Below, in pieces: positions 1 through 11,557 of a stretch of 64,000 nt of DNA (positions within the stretch are counted from its first letter, which is position 1; the number at the start of each line of letters is the position of its first letter). The stretch lies in contig CM055887.1 of the NCBI GenBank assembly GCA_029582165.1, forward strand, positions 15,106,190 through 15,170,189, given 5' to 3'. Origin of the DNA: Portulaca oleracea (taxonomy: Eukaryota > Streptophyta > Magnoliopsida > Caryophyllales > Portulacaceae). A program made the position numbers and the translations under genes. The notes beneath the pieces are model-generated. The model saw nothing but the letters and a program-made list of their open reading frames with translations, had not been told where the DNA came from and ran no database searches.

Positions 1-385
1 TACATGGCCTACCGTATGTTCTTGCCTCGATGCACTCTTCACCCTTATAAATTTTGGGCAAAGTGTGTGAGGTGTTGCTCGTCAGACTTCAAGGAAGCCT
101 TGGAGTATAACATGGGAGAGGAGCGACCAAATGCTTAGCGATCTGGAGTGCATCCCTATAGTAGTGGCCTCCCGCTCTCAGATATCAACCTAGTTTACCT
201 AACTGTCGCCTTTGAGCTCATGTGTCGAAAGACCCGATGAGTGGCTCGGTATGCAAAAATGCCTAAAAAGAATAATAAAATTTCGAAATAAATCAACTTC
301 TCCCTTTTACAAATTCAAATCAACTCGATTTGTTCAATTTTTACCCTCTTTTTTTAAGTTTAAGTCCCCAGTGGAGTCGCTAATC
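1..385 (-). mobile_element. Tat/Ogre-like retroelement, 5' internal start (runs off window)
   Basis: Read on the minus strand, this stretch follows directly on an LTR end and begins with a primer-binding-site-like string, GCGACTCCACTGGGGAC (about 366-382). It continues with untranslated leader that aligns by eye with 50121-50500 of the complete element further along. No coding region is visible before the window edge. The primer tRNA is not established; tRNA-Arg is reported for Ogre-type elements from memory. Confidence 0.75.
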
Positions 386-1927
386 TGTAGGACCCGGAAA
401 ATCATCCCCGTTTAGGGGAGTCGATTTTCGGATGCCCTACTTAAGTGATCGTGAGCCGACTAAGGTGGCTTAATCCTTAAATAATGATATTTTTATTTTT
501 CGAAATTCATTTTCGGGGTGATGAAACTTTATTTATTTCTAAATCCATTTATATTATTTAAATACTCGAAATTGCACAAAAATATTTTATTAATGATTTC
601 TTACTGGCCCATTACTAAATCCGGGCTAAAAAGGAAATAATTGGGCCGCCAGAAATCATCAAAAGCCGCATAGCTTTTGATATTTCTAGGCTGGCCATTC
701 GTTTCCTCGGCCTAGAAGAAATGGGTGGAAATTAGTAAAGGCTGCGTAGCCTTTAATAATTTCTGTGCCCATTTCTTTTGGGTTAGCCTTGGATTAGTGA
801 AAATGGTGGTATTAAATCATTTCTAACTATTTTAATGCAAAGACGTTTATTTTAAATAATTTAACGGATTGTAAAATGAAGAAAGAGTCGCAGCCGATTT
901 AAGGAAATCGACAAACCAAAAATAAAGAAAATAATCCGGTCTACGAAATCCGATTACTAAGTTCGGGGGTAAGGTTACGAATTCGAGAATTATAAGAACT
1001 CTCAAATCCGCCTGTTAGAAAACATACTCTACTAAAATCGAACTTGAAATGAAAAGAGCGGGGAGAAGTTTAATACATTTAACAACGTTATATTCATGAT
1101 CATGCAATATAAAACAAAGAGGTTTTATTTTACAAAAACATGTACAAATGAAGGAATGGAAGCACAAACTATATAATTAAATACAATAATAATGAAAAGC
1201 AAACCTTGCTTAAAGGTGATAGATGAGAAAGTTGTTCCCTTGATTTGACCTCGGATTGGAGCTTGGATAGAAGGATGTGTATGAGAATGGTTATGAGGGT
1301 GGTATGATAATATGGAGATAATGAGAATGATTATAAGAGAATTAGAGAGGGAGTGTGGATAATGAAATTTTGAGAGAGTTTTGGTGGAGTGATGATAATA
1401 GTTGATGAAAAATGAGTGAAGAATAGTGGGGTATTTATAGGTGAAGGATGGGTGTTTTGGAGGGAAGGACGAGGGAACATGTCCCAAAAATCAAGCCCCT
1501 TCACCATGCAAGAATAAAAGCCAAGTGGGTTTTATGAGGTCAAGTGACGTTAGACACGTGGGGCTATAATGATCAAGGGATGTGCATGGGGATGATTATG
1601 GCGCCAAAATTAGAGAAATTCGTAAAACCCCTGCGGCTTATAAGATTGAAGCGCACGGATCGGTGACATCGCAAGCAGAGGCGGGTCGCTTCTGAAGATA
1701 AAACCCCAACGACTTTTATTGATTTTCCTGGGCCGGATCCGCGTTTTGGGCCTGCTGGTGGCCTTTTAAAACCCAAGTGCCTTTATTGTTTTTACGCGAG
1801 CTGCTTTGATCAGATGGGCCCACTTTGCTAAGTCCGTGGGCCCAATGACCCATTTTGGTGTTCGGCCCAAATGACTTGCTAAGTTTTGACGGGTCAGAAT
1901 TGTGTCGGTGCAAATCCCGGTGTCTAC
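386..1927 (-). repeat. Tat/Ogre-like 5' LTR
   Basis: On the minus strand it starts TGTAGACACCGGGATTTG and ends GGGTCCTACA, about 1.54 kb. The same termini bound the LTRs at 48519-50120 and 56315-57890, and the interior aligns with them in inverted orientation. A TATA-like TATAAATA lies at 1432-1439 (minus). Two perfect hairpins sit at 658-681 and 736-755, at positions matching different hairpins in the other copies. The LTR interrupts a Copia RNase H reading frame at 1927/1928, and its far target-site duplication is outside the window. Confidence 0.85.
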
Positions 1928-2318
1928 AGAAATGGAATGGTTAAGGAACTTATTGTTGGAAATACCTATTTGGTATAAACCAATGACACCTATTAGAATT
2001 CATTGTGATAGTAAGACTACTCTTGATGTTGTATATAGCCATGTCTACAATGGCAAGTCAAGGCACATTCGTTTAAGACATGCTTATATATATCAACTAA
2101 TAAGAGATGGAGTAGTGACTTTAAGGTTTATCAAATCAAAAGAAAACTTAGCTGATCCTCTAACTAAAGGATTATCTAAAGATTTGATAAAACATACTTC
2201 AAAGGGGATGGGTTTAAGTGTAGCTCAAGGTTCTACCAATCACAACAAAGACTCAACTTTACAAATTGAAACAACACCAATTTCTAAATTTCAAATGAGT
2301 ACGGAGTTGTCAAATTAA
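1928..2318 (+). pseudogene. Ty1/Copia RNase H C-terminal fragment
   Basis: The frame encodes about 120 residues typical of the end of Copia Pol: IHCDSKTTLDVV, then SRHIRLRHAYI, then RFIKSKENLADPLTKGLS. These are the usual RNase H motifs just before the Copia 3' untranslated region. The upstream part of Pol is absent because the Tat/Ogre-like LTR ends at 1927, so any start codon in this frame lies in the LTR and is not genuine. The fragment stops at TAA around 2316-2318. It belongs with the Copia 3' LTR beginning at 2825. Confidence 0.85.
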
Positions 2319-2824
2319 TAGGAATCATCAATATTATAATCTCAAGGTCAAGAGATGCTTAGAAATATGTAACGACAAGAGGTTGAGTAGTAATACTCTT
2401 AATAGACTTTCTGGAAGCCTAATTACAGGGGCGGTATATTACAAAGTTTACCTATGTAAGCGTTATGTGTGGCCGCATAAAGGAGCTATGAGCTAGGGTT
2501 CCAAAACACTTATGAAGGATAAGGACACAAGCTCGGATAATAATGTCACGTATTAACACTTAAGATTTAAAAGGTATATGTATTATAAGTATAGTTGATC
2601 AGTATAAATCCAAAGTTCAAAGACATGTCTACTTTGAGATTTAGATTCAATTTTGGCTTATATCAAATGAAAAGTTCAAAGAGCAATCTACTTTTCATTA
2701 GGCATACGCTTTGTGTGTTTATCGGGTGATTACAAGTCAAGGTACATCTCAAATGGCGGGGTTAATTTTTCTCCTTAAGTAAGATCATCTCAAGTAGTTT
2801 CATACTCTTGAAATGGCGGGGGAT
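2319..2824 (+). other. Copia 3' untranslated region with polypurine tract
   Basis: No coding sequence is seen. The stretch links the RNase H stop to the 3' LTR. It ends in AATGGCGGGGGAT (about 2812-2824), which has the look of a polypurine tract directly before the LTR. A similar AAATGGCGGGG string occurs at about 2750-2760. Confidence 0.65.
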
Positions 2825-3329
2825 TGTTGGAGTTTTTTCAAGAGTATAAGAAGATTATATATATAGCATGAGAAATCATTTGATACAAGTATAAGGATCA
2901 TAAATTAAATAGGCAAACACAAAGAATATGATCAACACGGACGGATAATAGATTAGCACACACTACAACAAACTAAGCCTTTGGTGGCATTTATTTGACA
3001 GGGTTTATAATAAATGCTGCTAAAGGTTAGTAATAATTTATTATCAATAATGACTATAGCAGCATTTGTTAAAAAATGCCAACATAGCCCATATTCACAT
3101 ACAATAAAAGTCCAAATCTTATAAGCCAACCCATTATTATTTTTGCATTCCCGTATATTTTCATTAAATCTTTCATCTCTCTTATCTCTCTCTCGCCGAT
3201 GCCCTTCCGTTGTCACCGTTTATTCACCACCGTCGTTCTTTGCCATCGCCAGCGCCATCGCCGTCGTTCGCCACCATTGCTGCCGCCGACCCGTCGCTCA
3301 CCAGCATCGCCTGTGGAAGCGACATTGAA

Positions 3330-3581
3330 ATGGATGAAAGCGAAGTGCAAGTGCAAGAAGATGACGAAGAAACCCTAATTTTACGAGATCGATTTCGTCT
3401 TCCCGCCATCGCCATTGCTGAAGTTGAAGGTATACCATTCCTCTTTCTCTCTCAATCTGTTTCGTTAAATTCCAGGGTTTTTACGGTTTGAGTTCATGTC
3501 TTTGAGCAGCGAAGAAGAACAGAATCCAAGTTACTGAGCCAATTGTGGCGTGTATTTCTGATTTGGCGTTCAATTATGCAG
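3330..3581 (+). pseudogene. Captured MHF1/CENP-S-like exons 1 and 2
   Basis: Exon 1 (3330-3429) opens with ATG and encodes an acidic start followed by LRDRFRLPAIAIAEVE. It ends at a GTATAC donor. Exon 2 (3510-3581) follows an AG acceptor and encodes KKNRIQVTEPIVACISDLAF, ending at a GTAATC donor. The two join in phase. The motifs match the start of MHF1 (CENP-S), a histone-fold partner of MHF2/CENP-X with roles in DNA repair, meiotic recombination and kinetochores. The exon or exons for the rest of the histone fold are not seen, so it cannot make a full protein. It lies inside the CACTA element. Recognition is from memory of the family. Confidence 0.75.
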
Positions 3582-3983
3582 GTAATCTTGGTTTGGTTTT
3601 TAGAGAGTTGAAATTTGCTCGCAATTTGGGGTTTGTAGAACTCAAGGTTTCGATTGGGCTTGTATGTCTACTTTCTCATTACATTTTGGATCTGTTAATG
3701 AGACAATTGGATGTAGATGGTGAAACTTGTTGTGACTTACTAGAAACAGGAAATCATTCTCATTAACTTGCTGATTTAAGGCTAGGAGCTAGACATATAG
3801 AGTTGTTGGCTTTACCAATTAAAAAACTAAGTGATGATGATTAACATGTGAGGGAGTTTATCTTTGTTGGGAGAAACATTCACTCGGAGTTCCTTGACAG
3901 GTTGTTGAGAGTGAGGAATGACATAGTCTTGGTCGCCAAACATATCCAAAGCAGGGGATGCACTGGAGCTCCATACAAACATG

Positions 3984-4059
3984 TATGGAGGTGGGAGCAT
4001 TGGCCTTATGGGTTTGGTTTCCCAAACTGTTCACCATGGTGGCGACCATGTTATTGGGT
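3984..4059 (+). pseudogene. Captured LOG-family exon fragment
   Basis: One frame reads YGGGSIGLMGLVSQTVHHGG and then DHVIG. This matches the conserved substrate-binding segment of LONELY GUY enzymes, cytokinin riboside 5'-monophosphate phosphoribohydrolases that release active cytokinin. The match stops at HVIG, after which the sequence becomes unrelated, probably an exon edge. The catalytic PGGxGTxxE segment is not seen, so this is only a fragment. It lies in the CACTA element between the MHF1-like and CDKE-like pieces. Confidence 0.75.
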
Positions 4060-4748
4060 ACTACTACTACTCCGATTTCTTGAACCATTGTTGTTAATAA
4101 AAGTTGTCAAGAAGCACTTCTATCATTTATTTGTTTGTATCATAGTCCCCAGAATTTTAGAGCATTATAAGAACGTACGTATATGACTTGTATTAACATA
4201 CTAATGACATAATACATAAAGAGAAATTAAGCAAAAACCAAGTTGTGAAAGCCTAAAAAGTAGAAAAGAACCTAAAAAACTTCACTGATAGGGTCAAACA
4301 TAAATGCATTGAAGTTACAGTGCCATGTCAAAAGAATGTCTAATAGTTCTCCTCTTACCAATCTTGATTGCTATAATTCTTAAAAGCTCACTGTGGCTAT
4401 TACTTGGCTGCTTGGTGGTGCTGGCTGAAAGGTCTAGTGAAACCAATTCATTCTAAGTTACATACGCATGAAGAAATTTAGCAAATGCAAGTGATATATG
4501 GCTTTAATGTGTAAATATTTGACTCATACTGCTTTAGGTTATCAACATGCAATTCACGTCCACTATACCACATAAACTGGTTAGGAACTACTTGTTGCCA
4601 AACACTAATGTTATAACCTAAGAGTGATATTATAGATAAAACAAAAAGATGTCAGTTTTAAAAAGAATGAGGAAACACCCATTGACAAGCAAGCAGCTAG
4701 CACAACAAGATTGATTAAATCAATTAATTCGTATGTTCTTACACCATT

Positions 4749-4991
4749 TTGCAGGATATTTTCAATATCGTTTTGCTTTACTGTGGGTATTATTATGCCT
4801 TTAGCACAATAGGATTGATTAAACCTGTAGTTGTTGGTCAGTCTTGGAAACCTGCAAGGAAGCTGCTGCCTGATGATTATGGGAGTTGGGTTATGGGGAG
4901 TATCATTGCAGTTCAGATACTACTGTCAACTTCCCATGGATGTTTAAGAAAGGAGATAGGTTTGAGAGAGGAAATTGAATCGATATGTTAG
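4749..4991 (+). other. Unrecognised 80-residue open frame inside the CACTA element
   Basis: The frame is preceded by TTGCAG at about 4750-4755, which could be a splice acceptor, and contains a plausible protein-like segment (GLIKPVVVGQSWKPARKLLP, then DDYGSWVMGS). I do not recognise a family. Given its neighbours it may be a fourth captured host exon, but it could equally be chance open frame. Confidence 0.25.
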
Positions 4992-5236
4992 CTTCTCGAA
5001 TTTTATCGAGGATTTTGGATCATAAAATCGTAGGATCGTAGATCAAGATTGGGATTTTAATAACTATGGATGAATGTGTATGTAAAACTAGAAGGAAAAT
5101 AGGGGAAGGCGATTGTTGTAAAACTTGGTCTTTCTTCCATGTTTTTAGGTTTTTTTAACCCCGTTCTCCCCTCTCCTGCCCCAACTTTTAGTGGATTGCT
5201 TGCGTGATGATTAATTGTGGCTTAAATTGCATGCAG

Positions 5237-7062
5237 GTCGTAGTGACAATTTGGTAGTGTGCTCCTGAGCTGTTTCGTGGGGCAAATCACTCCACTAGTG
5301 CTGTTGGTATCCTTATCTTCAGTCCTATCCTTGTTTGGTTTTCCCGAAGCTTATGACAAGTTTTGCATTACATGTAGCATTTGCTTGATGTTGACAGTCT
5401 TTTTGTATGGATCAGATATGTTGGCTGTTGGATGCATATCTGCAAAGCTTCTCACTTTGAAGCCGTTGTTTCAAGGTGCTGAAGTGAAAGCCACACCTAA
5501 TCCTTTTCGGGTATTTGAAATAACGTTGTTTTCTCTCATATAACTACAGCTAGATTTCTGCTCCATCTTGTTCTCAAATATTATCTGTATGTTCTGTTCT
5601 GTTATAATTGTACTAATATGAGTTTCATTTTTTCACAGCTGGATCAACTTGACAAAATATTCAAGGTCTTAGGTAAACAACCTAAACATGCTTGTCTTGT
5701 GCTCTTATCTTCGTAGCAAAGAGCTGTAAGTTAATCAAATTCTACCTCTTCAGGTCATCCTACACCTCAAAAGTGGCCAACACTTGTGAATTTTCCCCAT
5801 TGGCAGCAAGATGTGCGGCATATTCAAGGACACAAATAGTGAGTTGATTCCCTACATTTTCGTCTGCCTTTTAAGTTGTTAATGCCTAATTACTATGTAT
5901 GTTTTTCCATCGATGTGTTAATGCCTTTCGTCCGCCATACTCTTTTGGTTCATTTGGATAACGTTTTTTACATTTCCCTTTTATTTTAGACTTTGCTTAA
6001 TCGGTGTGCTTTTCGTTTGTTAATTATTTGATTGTATGTTTGCAACTGTGACAATACCGCGCTTTATAGTGTCGTACATCTCTCTCCTAAAACACCTGCT
6101 TATGATCTGCTCTAGAAAATGCTTGAGTAAGTTGTTCTACTCTTCAAAAGTGTTGTGCTTCCCAAAAACATGAAAACAACCCTTCATGCATTGCTGGGTG
6201 TTGGTTGGGTTAAGAAACATTATGTTGGGGGTGCTAGTTCTAAGTCTTCTGTAAATATTTTTGAGTATTGACCATATAAGCACTATTCAAAATCTTCAAG
6301 TGGTTAATATATTGTGAGAAAGCTTATTATCTTAATTCTTTTATGGAGGAGTTTTCTATATTTATTGCTATGTCATCATTGTGTTTTGTCGTTGACAAAT
6401 ATGCAAATATGATCACCGTAAACGAATAACAACTACACAAGCCATTGAGCATGAGTATGACTACTAAACTTGGCGCCTTTTCTCTATCACGTCGTGTTGT
6501 TATTGTTAACTTGATTGCCAGTGCATCTGAATTATTTAGTTAGGTCTTGAAATGTGAGAAGCCATTTATTGAAAGTTAGGTTCTACATCTTTGCATTTGG
6601 AAACTTCATTTGTTGAATGTAGGGTGTTTTGCAGAATATTTCAGTATGGTTATTGAATTTTGCTATGGTTGTTAGTTATTTTCGTAAGACACCAGTATTT
6701 CCGTATATGAATATCTGATTTTGTAGGATCTTGTTTTGCTCTCAATATTGTCTCCTTTGCTGCTGATTCATCTTTGTTTTAAATTTTTCCTTTTATATCA
6801 GATACTTCAAGACTGAACCTTTTCCGGGTCGGAAGTAAGCTCCTTGCTTGTTTTCAGTCCCTTTCTCTACTCTCTTGAACATAGTGTGAATTCTACCGAA
6901 ACATTTCGTTTATTTGATAGCGTTACACTCTTTAGCCCTGTTAATATCTGTTTCAGTGCATTTGTACCATATCGACCAGATGAAAAGGCAGTCAATTGCT
7001 CTCCTAGGCCAGTCGACAATACTGCTAATTTTGAAGGCCAAGCAACCATTCAACTTTCTTAA
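5237..7062 (+). pseudogene. Captured CDKE (CDK8-like) kinase, C-terminal exons
   Basis: Seven exon-like blocks lie in order: 5237-5306, 5416-5510, 5639-5672, 5754-5838, 6049-6126, 6802-6834 and 6957-7062 (ending TAA). They encode the kinase C-lobe from VVTIW and APEL through [44 protein letters not shown] and HLSPKTPAYDLL to a tail with RPVDNTANFEG. This is the arrangement of plant CDKE, the kinase of the Mediator CDK8 module. Most introns keep GT and AG borders. It is broken: the Tyr of the WYRAPE segment is a stop (TAG), a Ser codon before KMLE is a stop, and the exon for the YDPxKR segment was not found. The kinase N-lobe and catalytic loop are absent. Confidence 0.85.
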
Positions 7063-8220
7063 CCGGTATCTAGGGTTCTCCCCTTGCTTAATCTTCTCAA
7101 AATAGAAATTGGTGTGTGAATTTGTGGCTTTCACTGTTAGATACAATGAGGGTTTAGAGCTGGCAAAAATTTGGGTCCGTGTTAGATTCGGTTCATTCAA
7201 ATTGATCAAATACCGTTGTCAAAACTATTTTCAAGGTCATACTAGGTAGGGTCTGTTGTGAACAATTCGGAGAGGCATCAATGCGGCTCCAAGTCAGGTT
7301 CGGACAATAGAAGTAAGAGAAACATTGTGATCATATATTTGTTCAAATTTGTCTGTTGGAATATGGCAAAGAATCTATATGGCCAAACCCAATTTTTTTT
7401 CTGGTCAGACAAATTCGGGTGATGGGGTAGGACAAACTTTTGCGATTTCTAGATGTGACATTGTGATCTTGTGGATGTTTAACTCTTCAGTCTTCCCATC
7501 ACTACTTCGCTCACTTTCCTCCCATCTCATCTTGGCTCTTGATCTGTCTTTCAAGGTAAATACAGGCTCTCTCGCAGGTATTGCGAAGGGTATCTTTCAG
7601 GGTAGAGACATGCTCTTGATCTGGTTTATATATGTTTCCAATTTCTCTAATACCTGTAAGGTAAATACAAGCTCTCTCTTAGGTATCTCCATTACTCTTG
7701 AAGTGTTTTTTGACAATCCTTTGTGTGTGTTTTTCCTATTCTATTTGAAGGCCAAGTGTGTGCACTGTGTCATGGCCACTTGAAGCCAACACTAATGAGT
7801 GATGAGTGTTGTTATTGGTGTACAAGGAGATCTATGGCTGATGAAGAATCGAGATGAGTTACAAAATTTGGCTCGCTGACATTTTCTTACATCGGATGTT
7901 AGCTATTTTTTGTAGTTTTATCGGCTTATGGATGATGTTGATGTGTTGGGTTGTAAACCGATAACAAACCCGTTATTTTTGGTTGGATTTGAAATATTTG
8001 AACAGACAATTTATGAGAAATTTTGAGTTATTTTGTGAGAAATTTGCGTTGTCCATTTCCTAGAATTTGTTTAGTTTTGAATTTATATTAATTATTGGAT
8101 AAATGTAGGCTAATTAGTGTTGTTGAGATAAAGGGTCTTTAGCAGCATTTAATTAGGCCTATCCCAGCAAATACAACAAATGTTGTCCAAGGCTATGGCG
8201 ACACTGCCTCTAGCGATATT
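7063..8220. other. CACTA right half without recognisable coding sequence
   Basis: An open frame at 7349-7783 (plus) contains an internal near-repeat (GGTAAATACA followed by GCTCTCTC, at about 7555 and 7660) but matches no family I know. The rest is AT-rich and leads into the subterminal repeats of the CACTA element. Confidence 0.4.
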
Positions 8221-8856
8221 TATTTATATGCTGAGGTAGGCTATTGCAGCATTTATAAATGCTGCTAAAGGCAAAAATAAATGCCGCCAGACCCCTGTTT
8301 TGCTGTAGTGACAGATCGTGTTGGTCTCCAAAAGAGCAGAAAACTGATTCTGCATTCTACACGGGTCGTGTTGAGGAAACACGGACCGTGGTACGGTCAA
8401 CACGGACTGTGTTGAATGCCAGAATGCAGTTTTAATGCTAACGGCTATATAATCTTTATACATCAATTTTAATATCAATTTTATATCTGATATTAATCTC
8501 CAACAGTTGTATTTTGATTACACCCCTTGGTCAATGGACTCATTTAAGGTCATGATTCTCCATTAAGGACCCTAATTAAGTCCTTTGACCTAGAGAGCCA
8601 AGAGGGGAGAAGTCTCCTATAAATAGGAGACATTGTCAACCATTTGAGACAACATTCAATAATCACATCTTCTCATTCTTGAGTGATTCAAGTGAGAAAC
8701 CATTTTCTTGAGTGTGTTAAGTGCTAAGCTGTATCCCTTTGAACATTTTCATATAGTAAATAGTTCTTAAGGAAAGTGAGTTTTGTCCACTACTCTTAGC
8801 AATATCCAAAGCGAGTTACCATTATTTCTATACCTCCTAAGCACTTTCCTCCAACA

Positions 8857-9099
8857 ACATCAACTAATAGGTGTTTTTGGGTACTTGATGTATTAGTTTT
8901 TGCATGTGTTTTGGTTATGTTACAATGAAAACTTGGCAGTGTAAATATTACATTTACCGTCTTATGAATGACTTATGATTTAGACTTATGTTCTCTTATT
9001 TGTGTGTGTTGGTTTTTGATTTTGGCAGAGAAATATATGATAATATTGAATATTATTTAAACTTTTTAGGGGTGAAGTTATATTTTAGTAGGATAAAAA
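8857..9099. other. Unassigned AT-rich spacer
   Basis: This lies between the Copia LTR end and the second CACTA-like element. I see no coding sequence or clear repeat in it. Confidence 0.4.
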
Positions 9100-11557
9100 C
9101 ACTATTTTAGGTTATCAATGATAGGAAGGAAAATATGTTACAGTCGGGAAAAAAATCCCGTCGTAAATGGTGAAAATAATGAATTGCTACATGGTCACTA
9201 ATTGAGATGGGGTTAAAACCCCGTTGGTAATGGGGACAATAAAAATAACGACGGAGGGAATTTCCCGTCACAAATAAGAAAGTTATTTAAGGATGGTGCA
9301 AAAATCTCGTCGTAAATGCCTCTATTTAGGACATAACAAAAATCTCGTTGTTCGGTCTCGTTCCAAACCGATTTCTTCTCTTTTATAGGGTATTTTTGCT
9401 TGTCCTTAATAATTATTTTAGCAGTTTTATTATGTTTTTACTTATTTTACAATTTTATTGGATTTTATGTTAGTTTATTATTTATAGTTATTATTATTAA
9501 TATGAATCAAAATTATAAATATTAGAAAATAACATGTAAACCTAAGTTTTAATCTTCCTAATTCAGCCCAAATTCTTCCCCCTTCCATTTCTCTTTGTCT
9601 CGGCCCAACTAAAATCCCAGCCCAACTCCTAATACCCTCCTTCCAGTTTAGCTACCCACCTAAACTACCCGTGACCCGAATACCCAGCTACCCACCTAAC
9701 CCTACCCATTTACCTATTACCAGTTTTCCCCCTTTCCTCTTTTCTTTTCACCTTAATCGAACAAAACCCACCCAAAAACCCTAATTCTAACTTATTTCCT
9801 CCTTTTCCCTTTCTCCCTCATCCCTCTCACTTTCTCTGATTCTCCCTTTCTGCGCAAAACAGCGAAACACCTCACCACCATTTTCATTTTCCATCTCCTT
9901 CTCTCTTCACTCGAACTCATCTCTCTTCTAATCTCTTATCTCTTTCTCGCATCTCCATCTCTCTTCTCCTTTCTAATTCTCGCGATATCTCCCTTCACTC
10001 ACTCTCTTTCTCTCATTTTTGTGCAGATTTCGTTGGTAACTGAAGAAGTACGAAGCAATTGACGCATCCACCATCACCATCTTCATCTTCAATCACTGCT
10101 TTCATCTCAACCGTCCACATAGGAGAAGATTGAGGGCTCGGATTGAAGGGAGAGGGACGAACTAGACTACAAAAGGAAGAGGAGCCGATTTGAAGAAAAA
10201 AGGAGGTTTCGGCCTCAATTAGGGTTAGAATTAGTTTAGGTTTAATTCTTGCTTTGATTTTCAAGTTTTGAATATCTATTTTCGCTTTTCGTTCTGGGTT
10301 TGAATTGTATTCAGTCATTGACTTGTTATAAATTAAATTGTTTTCTTGGGTTGAATCCGAGTTTTGAATGCTGTTTTGATTTGGTTTGAATGTAATCGAT
10401 TTGAAGTTTTGTGTTCTGAAATTGTGATGGTTGGTGTTTGAATCGTTTATTTGGTCTTTGAAACTGAGTTTTTGGTTGATTTTGGTTGAATGGTGATATC
10501 CTTCTTTTCTTCTTCTTCCTCTCTGTCTCGGTCAGTGTTATCTCAATAGCAAATTCATCTATTTCTTTCCCCTTTGTTTTCCCTTTTGCTTCGGTCAGTT
10601 CATTAGGTGGGGTTTTGTTTGTTCTTTTGTTGTGATGTTAAGACAGTCTAGGGTTTTGGTCAGGGTTTGCTGTAGCTCAGTGTTGGTTAGGGTTCTGTTT
10701 TGGTTAATTTAAGGTCTTGATTGATTTGATTAGGTTTAGGTCTTGTTAGGGTATTAGGGTTCCTAGTCAGTTTTAGGGTTCTCTTTGCATTTTATTAAGG
10801 CCAAAATAGGTTTTATTAGGGTTGTTCAGTAGGTTTAGGTTTAGTTGTTTTGTCTTGGCTCTGTTTAGGTCAGTTTGATTATTTAGGTTTAGTCCCTAGA
10901 GTTAATAGGGTTAAGTTAGGGTTTCTGTTTTAAAGTTTCTTAAGGTTTTATTAGGTTAGCCACAAAATCCAATCCAACTTTTAGTGAGGAGGAGGATTAA
11001 GAGTCACAAATTCTACTTCAAAGTGGGATTTGAGGATTATTAGTAATCCAATTCACGCTTTCTTATTTGTTCGAGAGAAAGTTTAAGGTGAAGGATTCAA
11101 TTGAAGTTTAGATCATCAAAGGTATAATCTCTTGTTCCTAATTTTATTATTAGTAGTAGTTTTATTGCTTTCTTAATTTCATACTTTTAATAGCTTTCAT
11201 CTTTTATTACTTTCTTGATTATAATCATGTCTAGGTTAGTTTATTGCTTAATTTACATAATTTATAGCTTTCTGCACTGAGAAAAACCCCAACGCAAACC
11301 GATTACCTCAATCAAGCCTAACACCCATCCCTATGGACCGACAACCCTAACTTAAAACCACAAAAATTACAACCGAACACTCGTCGTAAATAAGTGCGGA
11401 GCTTTTACGACGGGATGGTCGTAAAAGACCTTTTACGGCCAAGGCATATACGACGGCTTGTGAGGGTGTGACTCCCGTTGTAAATAACATTTTACGACGG
11501 ATTTTTGCCCCTTTTGAGACGGGATTACCCTTGCAAATGTAGAAAATTCTAGTAGTG
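9100..11557 (-). mobile_element. Second CACTA-like element, non-autonomous
   Basis: The right end, GAAAATTCTAGTAGTG (11542-11557), is the inverted form of a common CACTA terminus (CACTACTAGAA). Near it are many copies of TTTACGACGG and CCCGTCGTAAAT. The left part (9130-9370) carries the same units in both orientations, for example AAAATCCCGTCGTAAATG. The left terminus is uncertain: CACTATTTTAG at 9100 is the best candidate, but no matching target duplication was found for TAC (11558-11560). The body has pyrimidine-rich stretches and many AGGGTT/TTTAGG strings but no recognisable exon. Confidence 0.6.

Larger units (their letters stand above)
2961..8310 (+). mobile_element. Non-autonomous CACTA (En/Spm) transposon with captured host gene pieces
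   Basis: The element runs from CACTACAACAAA (2961) to TTTGCTGTAGTG (8310) and is flanked by a perfect 3 bp duplication, ACA (2958-2960 and 8311-8313), as expected for CACTA elements. Both ends carry subterminal repeats of the type GCAGCATTTATAAATGCTGC. No transposase is recognisable. Instead the body holds exon-intron segments resembling three unrelated plant genes (separate entries at 3330-3581, 3984-4059 and 5237-7062), all on the plus strand. Introns are retained, so capture was at the DNA level. It must have depended on a transposase from elsewhere. Confidence 0.9.
2825..8856 (+). repeat. Copia 3' LTR, split by a CACTA element
   Basis: The LTR starts TGTTGGAG at 2825 and ends CTCCAACA at 8856, a perfect 8 bp terminal inverted repeat. 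Removing the CACTA insertion (2961-8310) and one copy of its 3 bp target duplication leaves about 680 bp, a normal Copia LTR size. A TATAAATA box lies at 8618-8625, consistent with the LTR promoter. The RNase H fragment and polypurine tract directly upstream identify this as the 3' LTR of a plus-strand element. Confidence 0.85.

Noticed and set aside
1125..1487. 120-codon open frame (minus)
   Set aside because: It lies inside the Tat/Ogre-like LTR around its TATA region and shows no protein features.
7349..7783. 144-codon open frame in the first CACTA element as a possible gene
   Set aside because: No known motif, and it contains internal near-repeats. It is kept only as a note in the CACTA right-half entry.
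10013..10318. 101-codon open frame (minus) in the second CACTA-like element
   Set aside because: No recognised motif; the surrounding sequence looks like a pyrimidine-rich leader on the other strand.
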